Part shown: piece after piece, positions 53,626 to 62,873 of the stretch
How positions within the stretch are numbered: the stretch's first letter is position 1
How the letters are laid out: every line of letters starts with the position of its first letter
Made by a program: the position numbers and the translations under genes
From: Mycobacterium sp. GA-1285
GTDB lineage: Bacteria > Actinomycetota > Actinomycetes > Mycobacteriales > Mycobacteriaceae
Length of the DNA: 64,000 nt
Direction: 5' to 3'
NCBI RefSeq assembly: GCF_001499905.1
Contig: NZ_LQIS01000007.1
Span: forward strand, 62,001-126,000
The notes under the pieces: model-generated
The model's input: the letters and a program-made list of their open reading frames with translations, nothing else
The model's database searches: none
Told to the model about the DNA's origin: nothing

Positions 53626-54665
53626 CGTTGGGGCTCGTCGATTTCGATTGGCAGAGGCAATGTTTCGGGTTTCGTCCACACGGCGTTGAACCGGTCCATG
53701 CCGACCGTGGACACCACGTGGTCGACGAACGCCTTGCCGCGGGTGTACTGACTGAGCTTGGCGTCGATGCCCAGAAGCATCCGCACCACCCGCTGCAACG
53801 GCGACTGTTTGCGCTGACGCCGCTCGTCGAACCGCTTGCGAATCGTCGCGACGGACGGCACCACCGCGGGACCGACGGCGTCCATCACGTGGTCCGCGTG
53901 GCCTTCCAGCAGCGTGCCGAGCACGAGCAGTTGGTCGAGGGCCTCACGTTGAGGTTCGGACTGCACCGCGCGCAACAGCCCGATCATGCCATTCGAATTG
54001 ACATCTGCCACAACGCCGTTCGATTCGCCACGGCGGTTGCGTACGAACGCGGCGAGCCGGGAGACCATCTCGGCGATGTCGTCGGAGCTTTCTTCGGTGA
54101 GCACGGCGAGCGCACGCGACATGTGCTCGGCAAGCCACGGGTTGGCACGGAACTGCACCCGGTGGGTGACCTCGTGCAGGCAGACCCACAGCCGGAAGTC
54201 GTAGGGCTGCACCCGCAGCTGGCGTTCCACGGCGATGACGTTCGGGTAGACCAGCAGCAGTTCGCCGCCACCGGGACCGAACGGATCGTACTGGCCGAGG
54301 ATCCCCGAGGAGATGAACGCGAGCACCGCTCCGGTCTGCGCCCCAGTGATGCGCCCGCTGACGGCACCTGCCGGCTTGTCCGATCCGCCCGTCATCACGC
54401 GCATCGACCGGGTGGCGGCGCGAATCCACTGCCGCCGGTCCACGATTCGCGCCTCGGGGATCTCACCCCCTTCGGCCATACCGGTGACCTCGCGCACCGG
54501 CAGCTCGGCGGAGCGCGACGCCTCGGTCAACTGCTCGATCACCTGCCTGCGCGTGTAGTCCGTCGATGCCGGACCGGGCCGGGCCAGCTTCTCCCCGACG
54601 GTGGCGGCGAAGTTCCAGTCGACGGCGCGACCGACGGACAGCGAGGATTTGGCCGACGGAGTCAC
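53604..54665 (-). CDS. Zinc-dependent metalloprotease, zincin_2 family (Rv3626c-like)
   Basis: A 353-residue protein whose zinc motif HEVTH (WVCLHEVTHRVQF) is clear, with a probable third ligand in GHADHVMDAV. It belongs to the zincin_2 group that co-occurs with coenzyme F420 genes; no substrate is known. GTG 54665 overlaps the dacB stop by four bases (GTGA). It forms a tight dacB-metalloprotease-tilS-hpt run, as in M. tuberculosis. Confidence 0.87.
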   Translation of the reverse strand: MTPSAKSSLSVGRAVDWNFAATVGEKLARPGPASTDYTRRQVIEQLTEASRSAELPVREVTGMAEGGEIPEARIVDRRQWIRAATRSMRVMTGGSDKPAGAVSGRITGAQTGAVLAFISSGILGQYDPFGPGGGELLLVYPNVIAVERQLRVQPYDFRLWVCLHEVTHRVQFRANPWLAEHMSRALAVLTEESSDDIAEMVSRLAAFVRNRRGESNGVVADVNSNGMIGLLRAVQSEPQREALDQLLVLGTLLEGHADHVMDAVGPAVVPSVATIRKRFDERRQRKQSPLQRVVRMLLGIDAKLSQYTRGKAFVDHVVSTVGMDRFNAVWTKPETLPLPIEIDEPQRWIDRVL

Positions 54666-56041
54666 GAGGCGCACCCGCACGCTCGCAGGGTCGCGGCCAG
54701 GTTGTCGAGCGCGATGCGTCCGGTCGGGCCCGCGTTGTTCGAGATGAACGCGAAGGTGAGGACCCTGCCACTCGCGTCGGTGACGATGCCGGAAAGGGAG
54801 TTCGTACCCGTGAGCGAACCGGTCTTGGCGCGCAGGAAACCGGCGGCGGGCTTGACGATGTCGGTGTCGAGATAGCGGTTCGACAGTGTTCCGCTGCCCC
54901 CGGCGATCGGTAGCAGGTCGACCAGCGGCCGCAGCTTGGGGTGGTCGTCTCCGGCCGCCGCCTGGACCACCTCGTCCAGCGTCTCCGCGGTGAGCCGGTC
55001 GTCGACGGACAGGCCACTGGAGTCGAAGAGCCTCGCACCCGTGATGTCGATCCCGGCGTCGCCGAGGGCGCTGAGAACCGCCCGCACGGCGCCGTCGAAG
55101 CTCTGCGGACGGTTGAGCGCCGCGGCGGTTTCGCGTCCGATCGCCTCGGCCATCACGTTGTCGGAGGCGTTCATCATGTCGCGCAGCCGCGACATCAGGG
55201 GCGGCGAATGGACCGCGGCGAGCTCCTTGCCGCCGCTGGCGCTGCCGGGCCGCACGGTGACCTTCGCCGGGTCGATCTTCAGCGCCGCTGCCAGCGCCCG
55301 GCCGGCGTCCAGCGCGGGTGTGCGGGACCGCGCCGAGTCGACGCTCACCGGCTGGGTGCGACCGCCGTCGAGCATGACCGACTCCATCGGCGCGATGTCG
55401 CCGCCGTCGATGTCGAGGGGGTCCCACCCCGGCGCCATGGTGGGCCCGCTGTAGCCGCTGGTGTCGACCTGAACGGACGTCACCTCGATACCGCTGCCCG
55501 TCACCTGTTCGGCGAGATCGTCGATGCGCGCCGCGTCCCGGTACCAGGTGTCCTCGCCCGCGCGGGCCGCCGACAGCGTCGGGTCACCGCCACCCTTGAG
55601 CACCACCACGCCGGGGCTGCGCCCGCTGAACACCCGCGTGGTCAGCCGCGCTTCGCGGTCCAGCGTCAGCAGCGCAGCGGCTGCGGTGAGCGACTTGTTC
55701 GTCGACGCGGGCTGCATCGGCGCATCGGCGCGCTGCTCCCACAGCGCGGTGTCGGTCATCGCATCGGTGACGCGCCCGGTGAGGTCACCGAGATTCGGGT
55801 CGGCCAGCACGGGCGCCAGCCTGGCGGCGAGCCGGTCGGGCCGCGGCCTGGGCACCGAGTCCGCCACCGGCACGACGCCGGGGTTCGCCGTCGCGGCCGG
55901 GGGCGTCGGCTTGCCCGCCGCGGCGTCGGTAGACCGACCTGTGGTGACCATCGCGGCCACCGCCACCACCACGGCAACCAGCAGCAGTACCGCCACCGAA
56001 ACCGCCACATGCGTGGATCGCCGCCATTGACTGGGCCGCAT
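54662..56041 (-). CDS. dacB: D-alanyl-D-alanine carboxypeptidase (PBP4/S13 family)
   Basis: A 459-residue peptidoglycan peptidase. It has an N-terminal membrane helix (about residues 13-35), and the penicillin-binding motifs SxxK (PASTNKSLT), SxN (ASDNVMAEA) and KTG (RAKTGSLTG). It removes the terminal D-Ala or cuts cross-links outside the membrane. ATG 56041 (MRPSQWRRSTHVAV) aligns with Rv3627c; TTG 56056 lies upstream in frame. It is divergent from ppa. Confidence 0.94.
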   Translation of the reverse strand: MRPSQWRRSTHVAVSVAVLLLVAVVVAVAAMVTTGRSTDAAAGKPTPPAATANPGVVPVADSVPRPRPDRLAARLAPVLADPNLGDLTGRVTDAMTDTALWEQRADAPMQPASTNKSLTAAAALLTLDREARLTTRVFSGRSPGVVVLKGGGDPTLSAARAGEDTWYRDAARIDDLAEQVTGSGIEVTSVQVDTSGYSGPTMAPGWDPLDIDGGDIAPMESVMLDGGRTQPVSVDSARSRTPALDAGRALAAALKIDPAKVTVRPGSASGGKELAAVHSPPLMSRLRDMMNASDNVMAEAIGRETAAALNRPQSFDGAVRAVLSALGDAGIDITGARLFDSSGLSVDDRLTAETLDEVVQAAAGDDHPKLRPLVDLLPIAGGSGTLSNRYLDTDIVKPAAGFLRAKTGSLTGTNSLSGIVTDASGRVLTFAFISNNAGPTGRIALDNLAATLRACGCAS

Positions 56042-56157
56042 AACCCTCCTGCTCAACCTGGACCGCCCCCGTACAAGCAGCGTATCGCTCCATTAAGGTT
56101 GACCCGCGTTATCACCGGACGACCCCAGACAAGAGCACAGGGCAAGGAGCCACGGCC

Positions 56158-56652
56158 GTGCAGGACAGCCAATATGAGGTAGTCATCGAGATCCCCAAGG
56201 GTTCGCGCAACAAGTACGAGGTGGACCACGAGAGCGGCCGGGTGAAGCTGGACCGCTACCTGTACACGTCGATGGCATATCCGACCGATTACGGTTTCTT
56301 CGAGAACACCCTCGGTGAGGACGGCGACCCGCTGGACGCCCTGGTGCTGCTGCCCGAATCCGTGTTCCCCGGGTGCATCGTCGATGTGCGCCCGGTGGCG
56401 ATGTTTCGGATGACCGATGAGGCCGGCGGTGACGACAAGGTCCTGTGCGTGCCGGCCGATGATCCGCGCTGGGAGCACATTCGGGACCTCGGCGACGTGC
56501 CCTCCTACGAGCTCGACGCGATCAAACACTTCTTCGTGCACTACAAGGATCTGGAACCGGGCAAGTATGTGAAGGCCGCAGACTGGGTCGGCCGCTCGGA
56601 GGCCGAGGCCGAGGTTCAGGCGTCGGTCGAGCGGTTCAAGAAGGATCACTGA
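56158..56652 (+). CDS. ppa: Inorganic pyrophosphatase
   Basis: A 164-residue family I pyrophosphatase that hydrolyses PPi to phosphate. Catalytic acidic residues are in [21 protein letters not shown] (the DxDxxD-like core), with [13 protein letters not shown] at the N-terminus. The GTG start follows an AAGGAG site. It is divergent from dacB over a 116-base gap. Confidence 0.96.
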   Translation: MQDSQYEVVIEIPKGSRNKYEVDHESGRVKLDRYLYTSMAYPTDYGFFENTLGEDGDPLDALVLLPESVFPGCIVDVRPVAMFRMTDEAGGDDKVLCVPADDPRWEHIRDLGDVPSYELDAIKHFFVHYKDLEPGKYVKAADWVGRSEAEAEVQASVERFKKDH

Positions 56653-56715
56653 CAGTCGAGCAAGTTTTCCTGGCCGTAACACGCCGTAACCGGATCGTTC
56701 TGCCCGCGTTCGATC

Positions 56716-57183
56716 ATGGCTTGCGTGTTGATGCATCAGGGGATCGGCCTCGAAGCGTTCAACGCGATGCCGATGCGCAGGGCGGTACACGCGGTGTACG
56801 AATGCTGTTGTTGCGTGCCGCTGGCCGCAGAGTTGGCGCGCGGGCGGCCGTATCCCGATCACGAGTCGTTGTTCCGCGAAGCTGACGCTTTACTGTTCAG
56901 CCTCGGGGAAGAGTCCATCGACACGATCCTGCAGGCGTACCCGGATATCGGGCGCCGGCCCGGGCTGGCGGGCACCGCCCAGCGCTACCGCGAGCATTTC
57001 GGCTTCGGGTTCGTGATGTTCGTCAACGGCGTCGACGACGATCAGGTCCTGGCGACGATGAGCGACCGGATGCACAACGACGCCGAGACCGAACGCAAGA
57101 TCATGCGCAACGAGCTGGCCCGCATCAACCGCGCCCGCCTGCAGCGGATGCTGGGACCCGAGGGCGGCTACGACAACTGGTGA
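56716..57183 (+). CDS. UraD-like (OHCU decarboxylase-fold) protein, probably non-catalytic
   Basis: A 155-residue protein with the UraD fold, recognisable from EAFNAMP and the helical middle to the C-terminal FGFGFVMFVNG and ERKIMRNELARINRARLQRML. UraD makes S-allantoin in urate breakdown. Here the catalytic His motif (HPxxG) reads AYPDIG and the usual Ser/Glu/Gln segment before the FGF motif is missing, with the loop shortened. No other urate gene lies nearby. ATG 56716 or 56731 (MHQGIGLEAFNAMP) may be used. Function unknown. Confidence 0.75.
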   Translation: MACVLMHQGIGLEAFNAMPMRRAVHAVYECCCCVPLAAELARGRPYPDHESLFREADALLFSLGEESIDTILQAYPDIGRRPGLAGTAQRYREHFGFGFVMFVNGVDDDQVLATMSDRMHNDAETERKIMRNELARINRARLQRMLGPEGGYDNW

Positions 57184-57333
57184 CGCGGGGTCGTGCGTCA
57201 GCAGGGAGGGTTTGTCCGTACGCAGGGGGGCGGAAGGAATAGGCGTTTTCGCTGATGTTTCGGCGATCGGCGGCGCCGCATGCTGGCTAGCATGAGCGAC
57301 ACCAGCTGCACGAACTCAGAAATCGGCCCGGAC

Positions 57334-60300
57334 ATGAGCAAGCTTCCCACCGGCACGGTGACGTTGCTGCTGGCGGACGTCGAGGGATCGACGCGGCTGT
57401 GGGAAACGCAGCCCGACGCGATGACCGTCGCCGTCGAACGGCTCGACCAGAGCCTGACCGAGGCCGTCGCCGCGCACGGCGGGGTGCGGCCCGTCGAACA
57501 AGGTGAAGGCGACAGCTTCGTGATTGCGTTCGCCCGGACCGCCGACGCAGTGGCCTGCGCGCTCCAACTGCAGCGCGCCCCGCTGGCCCCGATCAAGCTG
57601 CGGATCGGAATACACACCGGCGACATCCAACTGCGCGACGAGGGCAATTACATCGGCCCGACGATCAACCGTGCCGCGCGGTTGCGCGACCTGGCGCACG
57701 GCGGCCAAACCGTGCTCTCCGGGACGACGGAAGCGCTTGCCGTAGACCAGCTCCCGGCCGATGTCACGCTGCTAGACCTCGGAATGCATCCCCTACGCGA
57801 CCTGCCCCGCCCGGAACGCGTTGTGCAGCTGTGCCACCCCGACCTGCGCAACGAATTCCCGCCGCTGCGCACCGCCAATACCATTGCCGTCGAGCGCCTT
57901 CCGGTGCAATTGACCAGCTTCGTCGGGCGTCGAACGGAGATCACAGAAATCGGCGAGGCGCTCGCCGGCAACCGACTTGTCACGCTGACGGGTGCGGGGG
58001 GCGCAGGCAAGACCCGACTGGCGGTAGAGGTGGCAGCCACCATCGCAACCGACTTCTCCGACGGCGTCTGGTACGTCGACCTGGCACCGATCACCGATCC
58101 CGACATGGTGCCCGTGACCGTTGCCCGCGCGTTCGGCCTACCCGACCAGCCCGGCCAGCCGACGATGGACGTGCTGCGGCGGTTCATCCGCGACCGTCAC
58201 ATGCTGGTCCTGATCGACAACTGCGAACACCTGCTCGACAGCAGCGCCGAGTTGATCGCCCACTTGCTGAGCGCATGCCCGGCCCTGACATTGTTGACGA
58301 CGAGCCGCGAGCCGATCGGCGTGACCGGCGAGGTGAGCTGGCGGGTACCTTCGCTGTCACTGGACGACGAAGCGATCGAACTGTTCGGCGACCGCGCCCG
58401 CCGGACCAAGCCGGACTTCCGCGTCACGGCCGAAAACGCCTCCACCGTGAGCGAGATCTGCCGCCGGCTCGACGGGCTCCCGCTGGCCATCGAGCTGGCC
58501 GCGGCGCGGGTACGCGCATTGTCACCGACCGAGATCCTCACCAGCCTGCACGACACGTTCCGCCTCCTGACCGGCGGAGCGCGAACCGCTGTGCGCCGCC
58601 AGCAGACGCTGCGCGCCTCGGTGGACTGGTCGCACGCATTGCTCAGTGAGCCTGAGCAGATGCTGTTCCGCCGCCTGGCGGTCTTCTACGGCGGGTTCGA
58701 TCTCGCGGCCGCGCAGGCCGTAGCCGGCGGCGAACGCTACCAGGTACTCGATCAGCTCACGCTGCTGGTCGACAAGTCGCTGGTGGTGGCCGAAGACGGC
58801 CCTCTGGGCACGCGCTACCGGTTGCTCGAGACCGTGCGTCAGTACGCACAGGAGAAACTCGTCGAGTCCCGCGAAGGCAACGACGTGCGAGGCCGTCACC
58901 GCGACCACTACACCGAAATGGCCGCTCTCCTCGACGAGCCGACGGACGCCGAACACGAACGGCGGCTGGAGTGGGCGGAAGGCGAAATGGACAATCTGCG
59001 AGCGGCTTTCGCGTGGAGCCGAGAGACCTCCGGCACCGAGGATGCCCTGAGGTTGGCGTCGTCGCTGCAGCCGCTGTGGCTGACGCGAGGTTGCATCCAG
59101 GAAGGACTGAATTGGCTCGGCGCCGCGCTGGCCGATCACGGCTCCGAGACCGCGGACATCTCGTCGGTGTACGTCGCGGCGTCGGTCCGCAAGGCACAGT
59201 TGCTCGCCCAGCTGGGCAGAGCCGACGTCTTCGACGAGGCCGAGAGGATCCTGGCGACCGCGCGCGATTTCGGTGATCCTTCGCTGGTGGTGCAGGCACT
59301 GGGCGCGTGCGGGATCATCGGTGCGGCCATAAACGCAGAGACCGCGCAGGAGTACTACACCGAAGCGGCCGGCATCGCCCGAGACCTCGGCGACTCGGCA
59401 ACCCTGGCGCAGGTCAGGGCGCACGAGGCCATCTCGTGTCTGCTCGGTGGCGGATCGATCCCGGCCGCGGAGGCCGCTGCCGAAGAAGGGCTTCGGATTG
59501 CCGAGACCATCGGTGACGACTTCGTCTCGCGTCAGTGCCGGCTGGCGCTGGCGTGGGCGCAGATCTTCGGCGTGGACCCGGCCGGGGGCGCCGACCGCCT
59601 GGGTGAAGTGGCCGAGGCGTGTGCCGTCGCCCACGACGCGATGTACGCGATGTACGCACGGGTGCTGCAGGCATACGCGCTCGCATACATCGGGGATCCG
59701 GCCGGCGCCGCGGCCATGGCGGAGGCCGCACTGCACAGCGCCTCCGCGCTCTTCGAGTACTACGAAGGTCCTGTTCACACCGCGTTCGGCATCAGCCACC
59801 TCGCGTCGGGTGACGCGGCCGCGGCCTGCAAAGCGTACGAGAAGGCGCTGCGATGCAGCGGCATGGATCTCCAGATCGCCCCGACCTACGTGTGGGCACC
59901 CTTGGCGCCGTTGGCATCCGGTGATCTCCTCACGGCCCGTCGCTGGGCCGACGACGTCGTGGCGGCGACCAAGGGCTGCGGTCGCTCGATCGCGTTGACC
60001 TCGCGCTCGCGCGTGGAGATCGCGCAGGGTGAACTCGACGCCGCCGAACGCGACGCCCACGACGCACTCGAGTTGACCGTCGCGCTGCAGACCGGCTTCG
60101 TCGTCCCCTTCGCTATCGACTGCCTCGGTCAGGTTGCCGGCGAGGCCGGTAACCACCAATTCGCCGCACGACTGTTCGGCGCGGCCGAGACCATCCGCCG
60201 CAGAATGGGGGTGATCCGGTTCGGGGTTCTCGAAGCCGACGATGCGGCGAGGATCGCAGCGACGCGAGAGGTCCTGGGCGACAATGACTTCAATACCGCA

Positions 60301-60576
60301 TGGACGGAGGGCGCCGCCCTTTCGGCCGAGGAGGCGATCGCCTATGCGCAACGCGGGCGCGGCGAACGCAGGCGCCCCGACAGTGGCTGGGCCTCGCTCA
60401 CCCGCGCCGAACTCGAGGTCGTCAGGCTCGTCAGCGAAGGCCTCGGCAACAAAGACGTCGCGGCACGGTTGTTCGTGTCACCGCGCACGGTGCAGGCCCA
60501 TCTCACCCACATCTACACCAAACTGGGCCTGACCTCGCGCGTGCAGCTTGCCCAGGAGGCGGCCGGACACAGCTGA
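57334..60576 (+). CDS. Adenylate cyclase/ATPase/TPR/LuxR regulator (Rv0386-like)
   Basis: A 1080-residue protein. In order: class III cyclase domain (1-165), with metal Asp15 (LLADVEGS) and Asp60 (EGDSF); NB-ARC/AfsR-type ATPase (Walker A GAGGAGKT, about 219-227); TPR-like helical repeats; C-terminal LuxR HTH (ELEVVRLVSEGLGNKDVAAR, about 1023-1077). The substrate residues are Gln56 and Asn105, as in the M. tuberculosis Rv0386 Gln57-Asn106 pair, instead of the usual Lys-Asp. The start ATG 57334 fits Rv0386; ATG 57280 and 57292 would add 18 or 14 residues. It could join cAMP sensing or making with transcription control. Confidence 0.88.
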   Translation: MSKLPTGTVTLLLADVEGSTRLWETQPDAMTVAVERLDQSLTEAVAAHGGVRPVEQGEGDSFVIAFARTADAVACALQLQRAPLAPIKLRIGIHTGDIQLRDEGNYIGPTINRAARLRDLAHGGQTVLSGTTEALAVDQLPADVTLLDLGMHPLRDLPRPERVVQLCHPDLRNEFPPLRTANTIAVERLPVQLTSFVGRRTEITEIGEALAGNRLVTLTGAGGAGKTRLAVEVAATIATDFSDGVWYVDLAPITDPDMVPVTVARAFGLPDQPGQPTMDVLRRFIRDRHMLVLIDNCEHLLDSSAELIAHLLSACPALTLLTTSREPIGVTGEVSWRVPSLSLDDEAIELFGDRARRTKPDFRVTAENASTVSEICRRLDGLPLAIELAAARVRALSPTEILTSLHDTFRLLTGGARTAVRRQQTLRASVDWSHALLSEPEQMLFRRLAVFYGGFDLAAAQAVAGGERYQVLDQLTLLVDKSLVVAEDGPLGTRYRLLETVRQYAQEKLVESREGNDVRGRHRDHYTEMAALLDEPTDAEHERRLEWAEGEMDNLRAAFAWSRETSGTEDALRLASSLQPLWLTRGCIQEGLNWLGAALADHGSETADISSVYVAASVRKAQLLAQLGRADVFDEAERILATARDFGDPSLVVQALGACGIIGAAINAETAQEYYTEAAGIARDLGDSATLAQVRAHEAISCLLGGGSIPAAEAAAEEGLRIAETIGDDFVSRQCRLALAWAQIFGVDPAGGADRLGEVAEACAVAHDAMYAMYARVLQAYALAYIGDPAGAAAMAEAALHSASALFEYYEGPVHTAFGISHLASGDAAAACKAYEKALRCSGMDLQIAPTYVWAPLAPLASGDLLTARRWADDVVAATKGCGRSIALTSRSRVEIAQGELDAAERDAHDALELTVALQTGFVVPFAIDCLGQVAGEAGNHQFAARLFGAAETIRRRMGVIRFGVLEADDAARIAATREVLGDNDFNTAWTEGAALSAEEAIAYAQRGRGERRRPDSGWASLTRAELEVVRLVSEGLGNKDVAARLFVSPRTVQAHLTHIYTKLGLTSRVQLAQEAAGHS

Positions 60577-60687
60577 GGTCTTCGCCGGGCGCGGCCGGCG
60601 ACCGCTCGCTTGTGCATACGGCGACGCTTTTCGGCGCGAAACGTCGTCAGATTCACGCACGAAGGAACCGCAGTGAACTTCTGCACG

Positions 60688-61221
60688 TCAGGCGCCCTGC
60701 CAGTTCTTGATGGCGTCGGCCTGCTTTTGACCCAGCTCGGTCACCAGGTCGGCCGGTGCCGGATCGTTTGCGGGGCCCTCGAATTCGATCGTCGCCGCGG
60801 TATTGCCCTCGGTGAAGGTCAACACGGCCACGGACTCGGTGCCATCGGGGGACGTACCGGTGACCATCGTGCCGCCGGTGCCCACATCGACCGGTTGTGA
60901 CTGCTGGTTCGCGACGTCGGCGGCCGCGCCGTTGAGCGCCGCCGCGGCGGCCGCCGGGTCGGCAAGCACCAGGATGGTGGTGGTGATCTGTCGTGTGCCG
61001 CCTTCACGGTGGGTGTACTCGGCCCTCACGCCGGGCTGCCCGTCGGGATTGACGGCCAGCGGCGCCGCCGTGTAGGCCAACGAGTCGGTGATCGTGTTCG
61101 GGTCGACCGGCAACGTGCTGTAGTCGGTGGATTGCGCTGCGGCCGAACCCATTCCGAGCGCCAGCGCGAATGCCGACGCTGCAACCGCACACGAGGCTCG
61201 GGCCGCCGTCGACGTCAGCAT
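60688..61221 (-). CDS. Secreted protein of unknown function
   Basis: A 177-residue protein with a Sec signal peptide (about 1-29, ending SAAAQ) and a mature part of no recognised family, rich in Thr/Ala/Asp (TEYTH-type stretch, ADPAAAAAALNGAA, VANQQSQPVDVG). No transmembrane segment or lipobox. It overlaps the upstream small secreted gene by seven bases and is probably co-transcribed with it. Similar secreted proteins are common in mycobacteria. GTG 61236 is an alternative start. Confidence 0.72.
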   Translation of the reverse strand: MLTSTAARASCAVAASAFALALGMGSAAAQSTDYSTLPVDPNTITDSLAYTAAPLAVNPDGQPGVRAEYTHREGGTRQITTTILVLADPAAAAAALNGAAADVANQQSQPVDVGTGGTMVTGTSPDGTESVAVLTFTEGNTAATIEFEGPANDPAPADLVTELGQKQADAIKNWQGA

Positions 61222-61451
61222 GGGTAGCACCCCCACCCCCGCCAGCCGTCGCGCCAGAACCAGCCGGGACCGCAGCCCATGGCGCCCGTAGTGCCCTGGC
61301 AGTCGAACGCCTGGACCCTCGGTTCCACGGGCACCGTCGGGACCGGGGTGATGGTGTCGGGAGCTACCTGGGCGGCACTGGCGGACTGTGCCGTCACAAG
61401 CGGACCCACTATCAGCGCGCCTACGGCGACCGCCGTCGCGAACCTGCGCAT
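61215..61451 (-). CDS. Small secreted Cys/Trp/Gly-rich protein
   Basis: A 78-residue protein. It has a signal peptide (about 1-28, cleaved after SASA) and a short mature part of about 50 residues ending in CGPGWFWRDGWRGWGCYPC. The mature part has four cysteines (FDCQG, MGCGPG, GWGCYPC) and four tryptophans. Such peptides are recurrent in mycobacteria but have no known role to me. The start has an excellent ribosome site (AGGAGG six bases upstream), which supports the gene. It overlaps the downstream secreted gene by seven bases. Confidence 0.75.
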   Translation of the reverse strand: MRRFATAVAVGALIVGPLVTAQSASAAQVAPDTITPVPTVPVEPRVQAFDCQGTTGAMGCGPGWFWRDGWRGWGCYPC

Positions 61452-61737
61452 CGCATACCTCCTGATATCGACAATTTTCTGTCGATCAAGGTACTGGGAC
61501 AAGCGCTCGTATCAGGGCGGTTTTCTCCATAAATCCGCTGGGCAGCGGCATGCTGAGCCGACGAAGGAGACCGTTCACGGACAGTGGGGCGGCCATGCCG
61601 ACCGGGGCCTGCTCGACCCCTCCGCCGCCGTTGCCGACCATCGGCCGAAGTTCGCGGCGAATGGCAAGCAGCACATCGAGATTCGACCTCGAGGACATGT
61701 ACGCACCAAGCGGGACGCCCGGCTGTCTACGAGGCGC
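61452..61737. other. Region between terC and the secreted genes
   Basis: This 286-base stretch lies between the terC stop and the small secreted gene. A 70-codon minus-strand frame (61486-61698) has no ribosome site, signal or family I can recognise, so it is not called. The promoter of the small secreted gene must be here. Confidence 0.4.
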
Positions 61738-62745
61738 TCAGCGCGAATCCAACGAATTCGTCGTGTCGTTGGCCGCTTTCTTCACATCGTGAACCCGTGT
61801 CTTGTACAGGCTGGCCGCGGTGGTGATGAGCAGCGTCACGACGATCACGCCCAGCGACAGCAGGGTCGGGATCTCCGGCACCGGGACATGCTCGCCGCCG
61901 TTGATGAACGGCACCTCGTTCTCGTGCAACGCGTGCAGCAACAGCTTCACGCCGATGAAGCCGAGGATCAACGCCAGGCCCTGCGACAGGTACACCAGCC
62001 GTTTGAGCAGATCGCCCAGCAGGAAGTAGAGCTGACGCAAGCCCATCAACGCGAACACATTGGCGGTGAAGACCAGGTACGGCTCCTGGGTGAGGCCGTA
62101 GATGGCGGGGATCGAATCCAGCGCGAAGATCAGGTCCGTGGTGCCGAGCGCGACGATGACGAGGAACATCGGCGTCATCAGCCGCTTTCCGTTGTCCTTG
62201 ACCCACAGCTTCAGGCCGTCCCATTTGTCGGTCATGCTCAGGTGATTGCGGGCGAATCTGACCACGATGTTGTCGCCGTCATCCTCGTGATCGGTGTCGC
62301 GCGCGAGGTTGATCGCGGTGTAGATCAGGAACGCGGCGAAGATGTAGAAGACCCATGAGAACTGGTTGATGGCCACCGCGCCCAGCGCGATGAAGATGCC
62401 CCGGAAGATCAGCGCCAGGATGATGCCGACGAGAAGTGCCTGCTGCTGATACTTCCTGGGCACGTTGAAGCTGGCCATGATGATGAGGAAGACGAACAGG
62501 TTGTCCACCGACAAGCTGTACTCGGTCAGCCAGCCGGCGAAGAACTCGACACCGTACTGGCTGCCGTGGAAGAACCAGGTCCAGATCCCGAACGCGATCG
62601 CCAGGGTGACATAGATCGTCAAGGCCGTGCCGGTCTCTCGGCGCGACGGTTCGTGCGGCCGCCGGCCGATCACCACGACGTCGAACAGCAGGATCGCGAT
62701 CGTCACGCTCAGCGTGATGATCCACTCGGTGTGGGAAACGTTCAC
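61738..62745 (-). CDS. TerC-family membrane protein, probable manganese exporter
   Basis: A 335-residue TerC protein with about nine hydrophobic helices. The family's intramembrane acidic motifs are visible: EYSLSVDNLFVFLIIM and ALGTTDLIFALDSIPAIYG. A charged cytoplasmic loop (DTDHEDDGDN) sits in the middle. Bacterial TerC/Alx proteins export Mn(II) or aid metalation of secreted proteins. GTG 62745 follows GGAGGATCA. The upstream yybP-ykoY riboswitch makes manganese export the best guess. Confidence 0.9.
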   Translation of the reverse strand: MNVSHTEWIITLSVTIAILLFDVVVIGRRPHEPSRRETGTALTIYVTLAIAFGIWTWFFHGSQYGVEFFAGWLTEYSLSVDNLFVFLIIMASFNVPRKYQQQALLVGIILALIFRGIFIALGAVAINQFSWVFYIFAAFLIYTAINLARDTDHEDDGDNIVVRFARNHLSMTDKWDGLKLWVKDNGKRLMTPMFLVIVALGTTDLIFALDSIPAIYGLTQEPYLVFTANVFALMGLRQLYFLLGDLLKRLVYLSQGLALILGFIGVKLLLHALHENEVPFINGGEHVPVPEIPTLLSLGVIVVTLLITTAASLYKTRVHDVKKAANDTTNSLDSR

Positions 62746-62749
62746 TGAT

Positions 62750-62873
62750 CCTCCGGTCGTCCAAGCGCCGGAGGTCTCTTCCACCGCCACAGTCGTGTCG
62801 GCCCGCAGCACCGGTCGTCCGACGACGGCCGACGTGATGACGACACCGCGGCGAAGGAATACTCCCCTCCGCG
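62750..62873 (-). ncRNA. Manganese (yybP-ykoY) riboswitch upstream of terC
   Basis: On the minus strand: GGAGGGGAGTATTCC (62856-62870), GTCGTCATCAC (62834-62844) and a closing GAGACCTCC (62770-62778) fit the yybP-ykoY consensus. P1 would pair GGAGG (62866-62870) with CCTCC (62770-62774). The same 3' strand also pairs as CCTCCGG (62768-62774) with CCGGAGG (62750-62756), which holds the terC ribosome site. This indicates that Mn(II) binding frees the ribosome site. Confidence 0.78.

Noticed and set aside
58522..60351. 609-codon open frame opposite the cyclase/LuxR gene
   Set aside because: Arg/Gly-rich translation with no domain; the plus-strand gene is complete and conserved.
61486..61698. 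70-codon minus-strand frame between terC and the secreted genes
   Set aside because: No ribosome site, signal or recognised family; composition does not separate it from chance.
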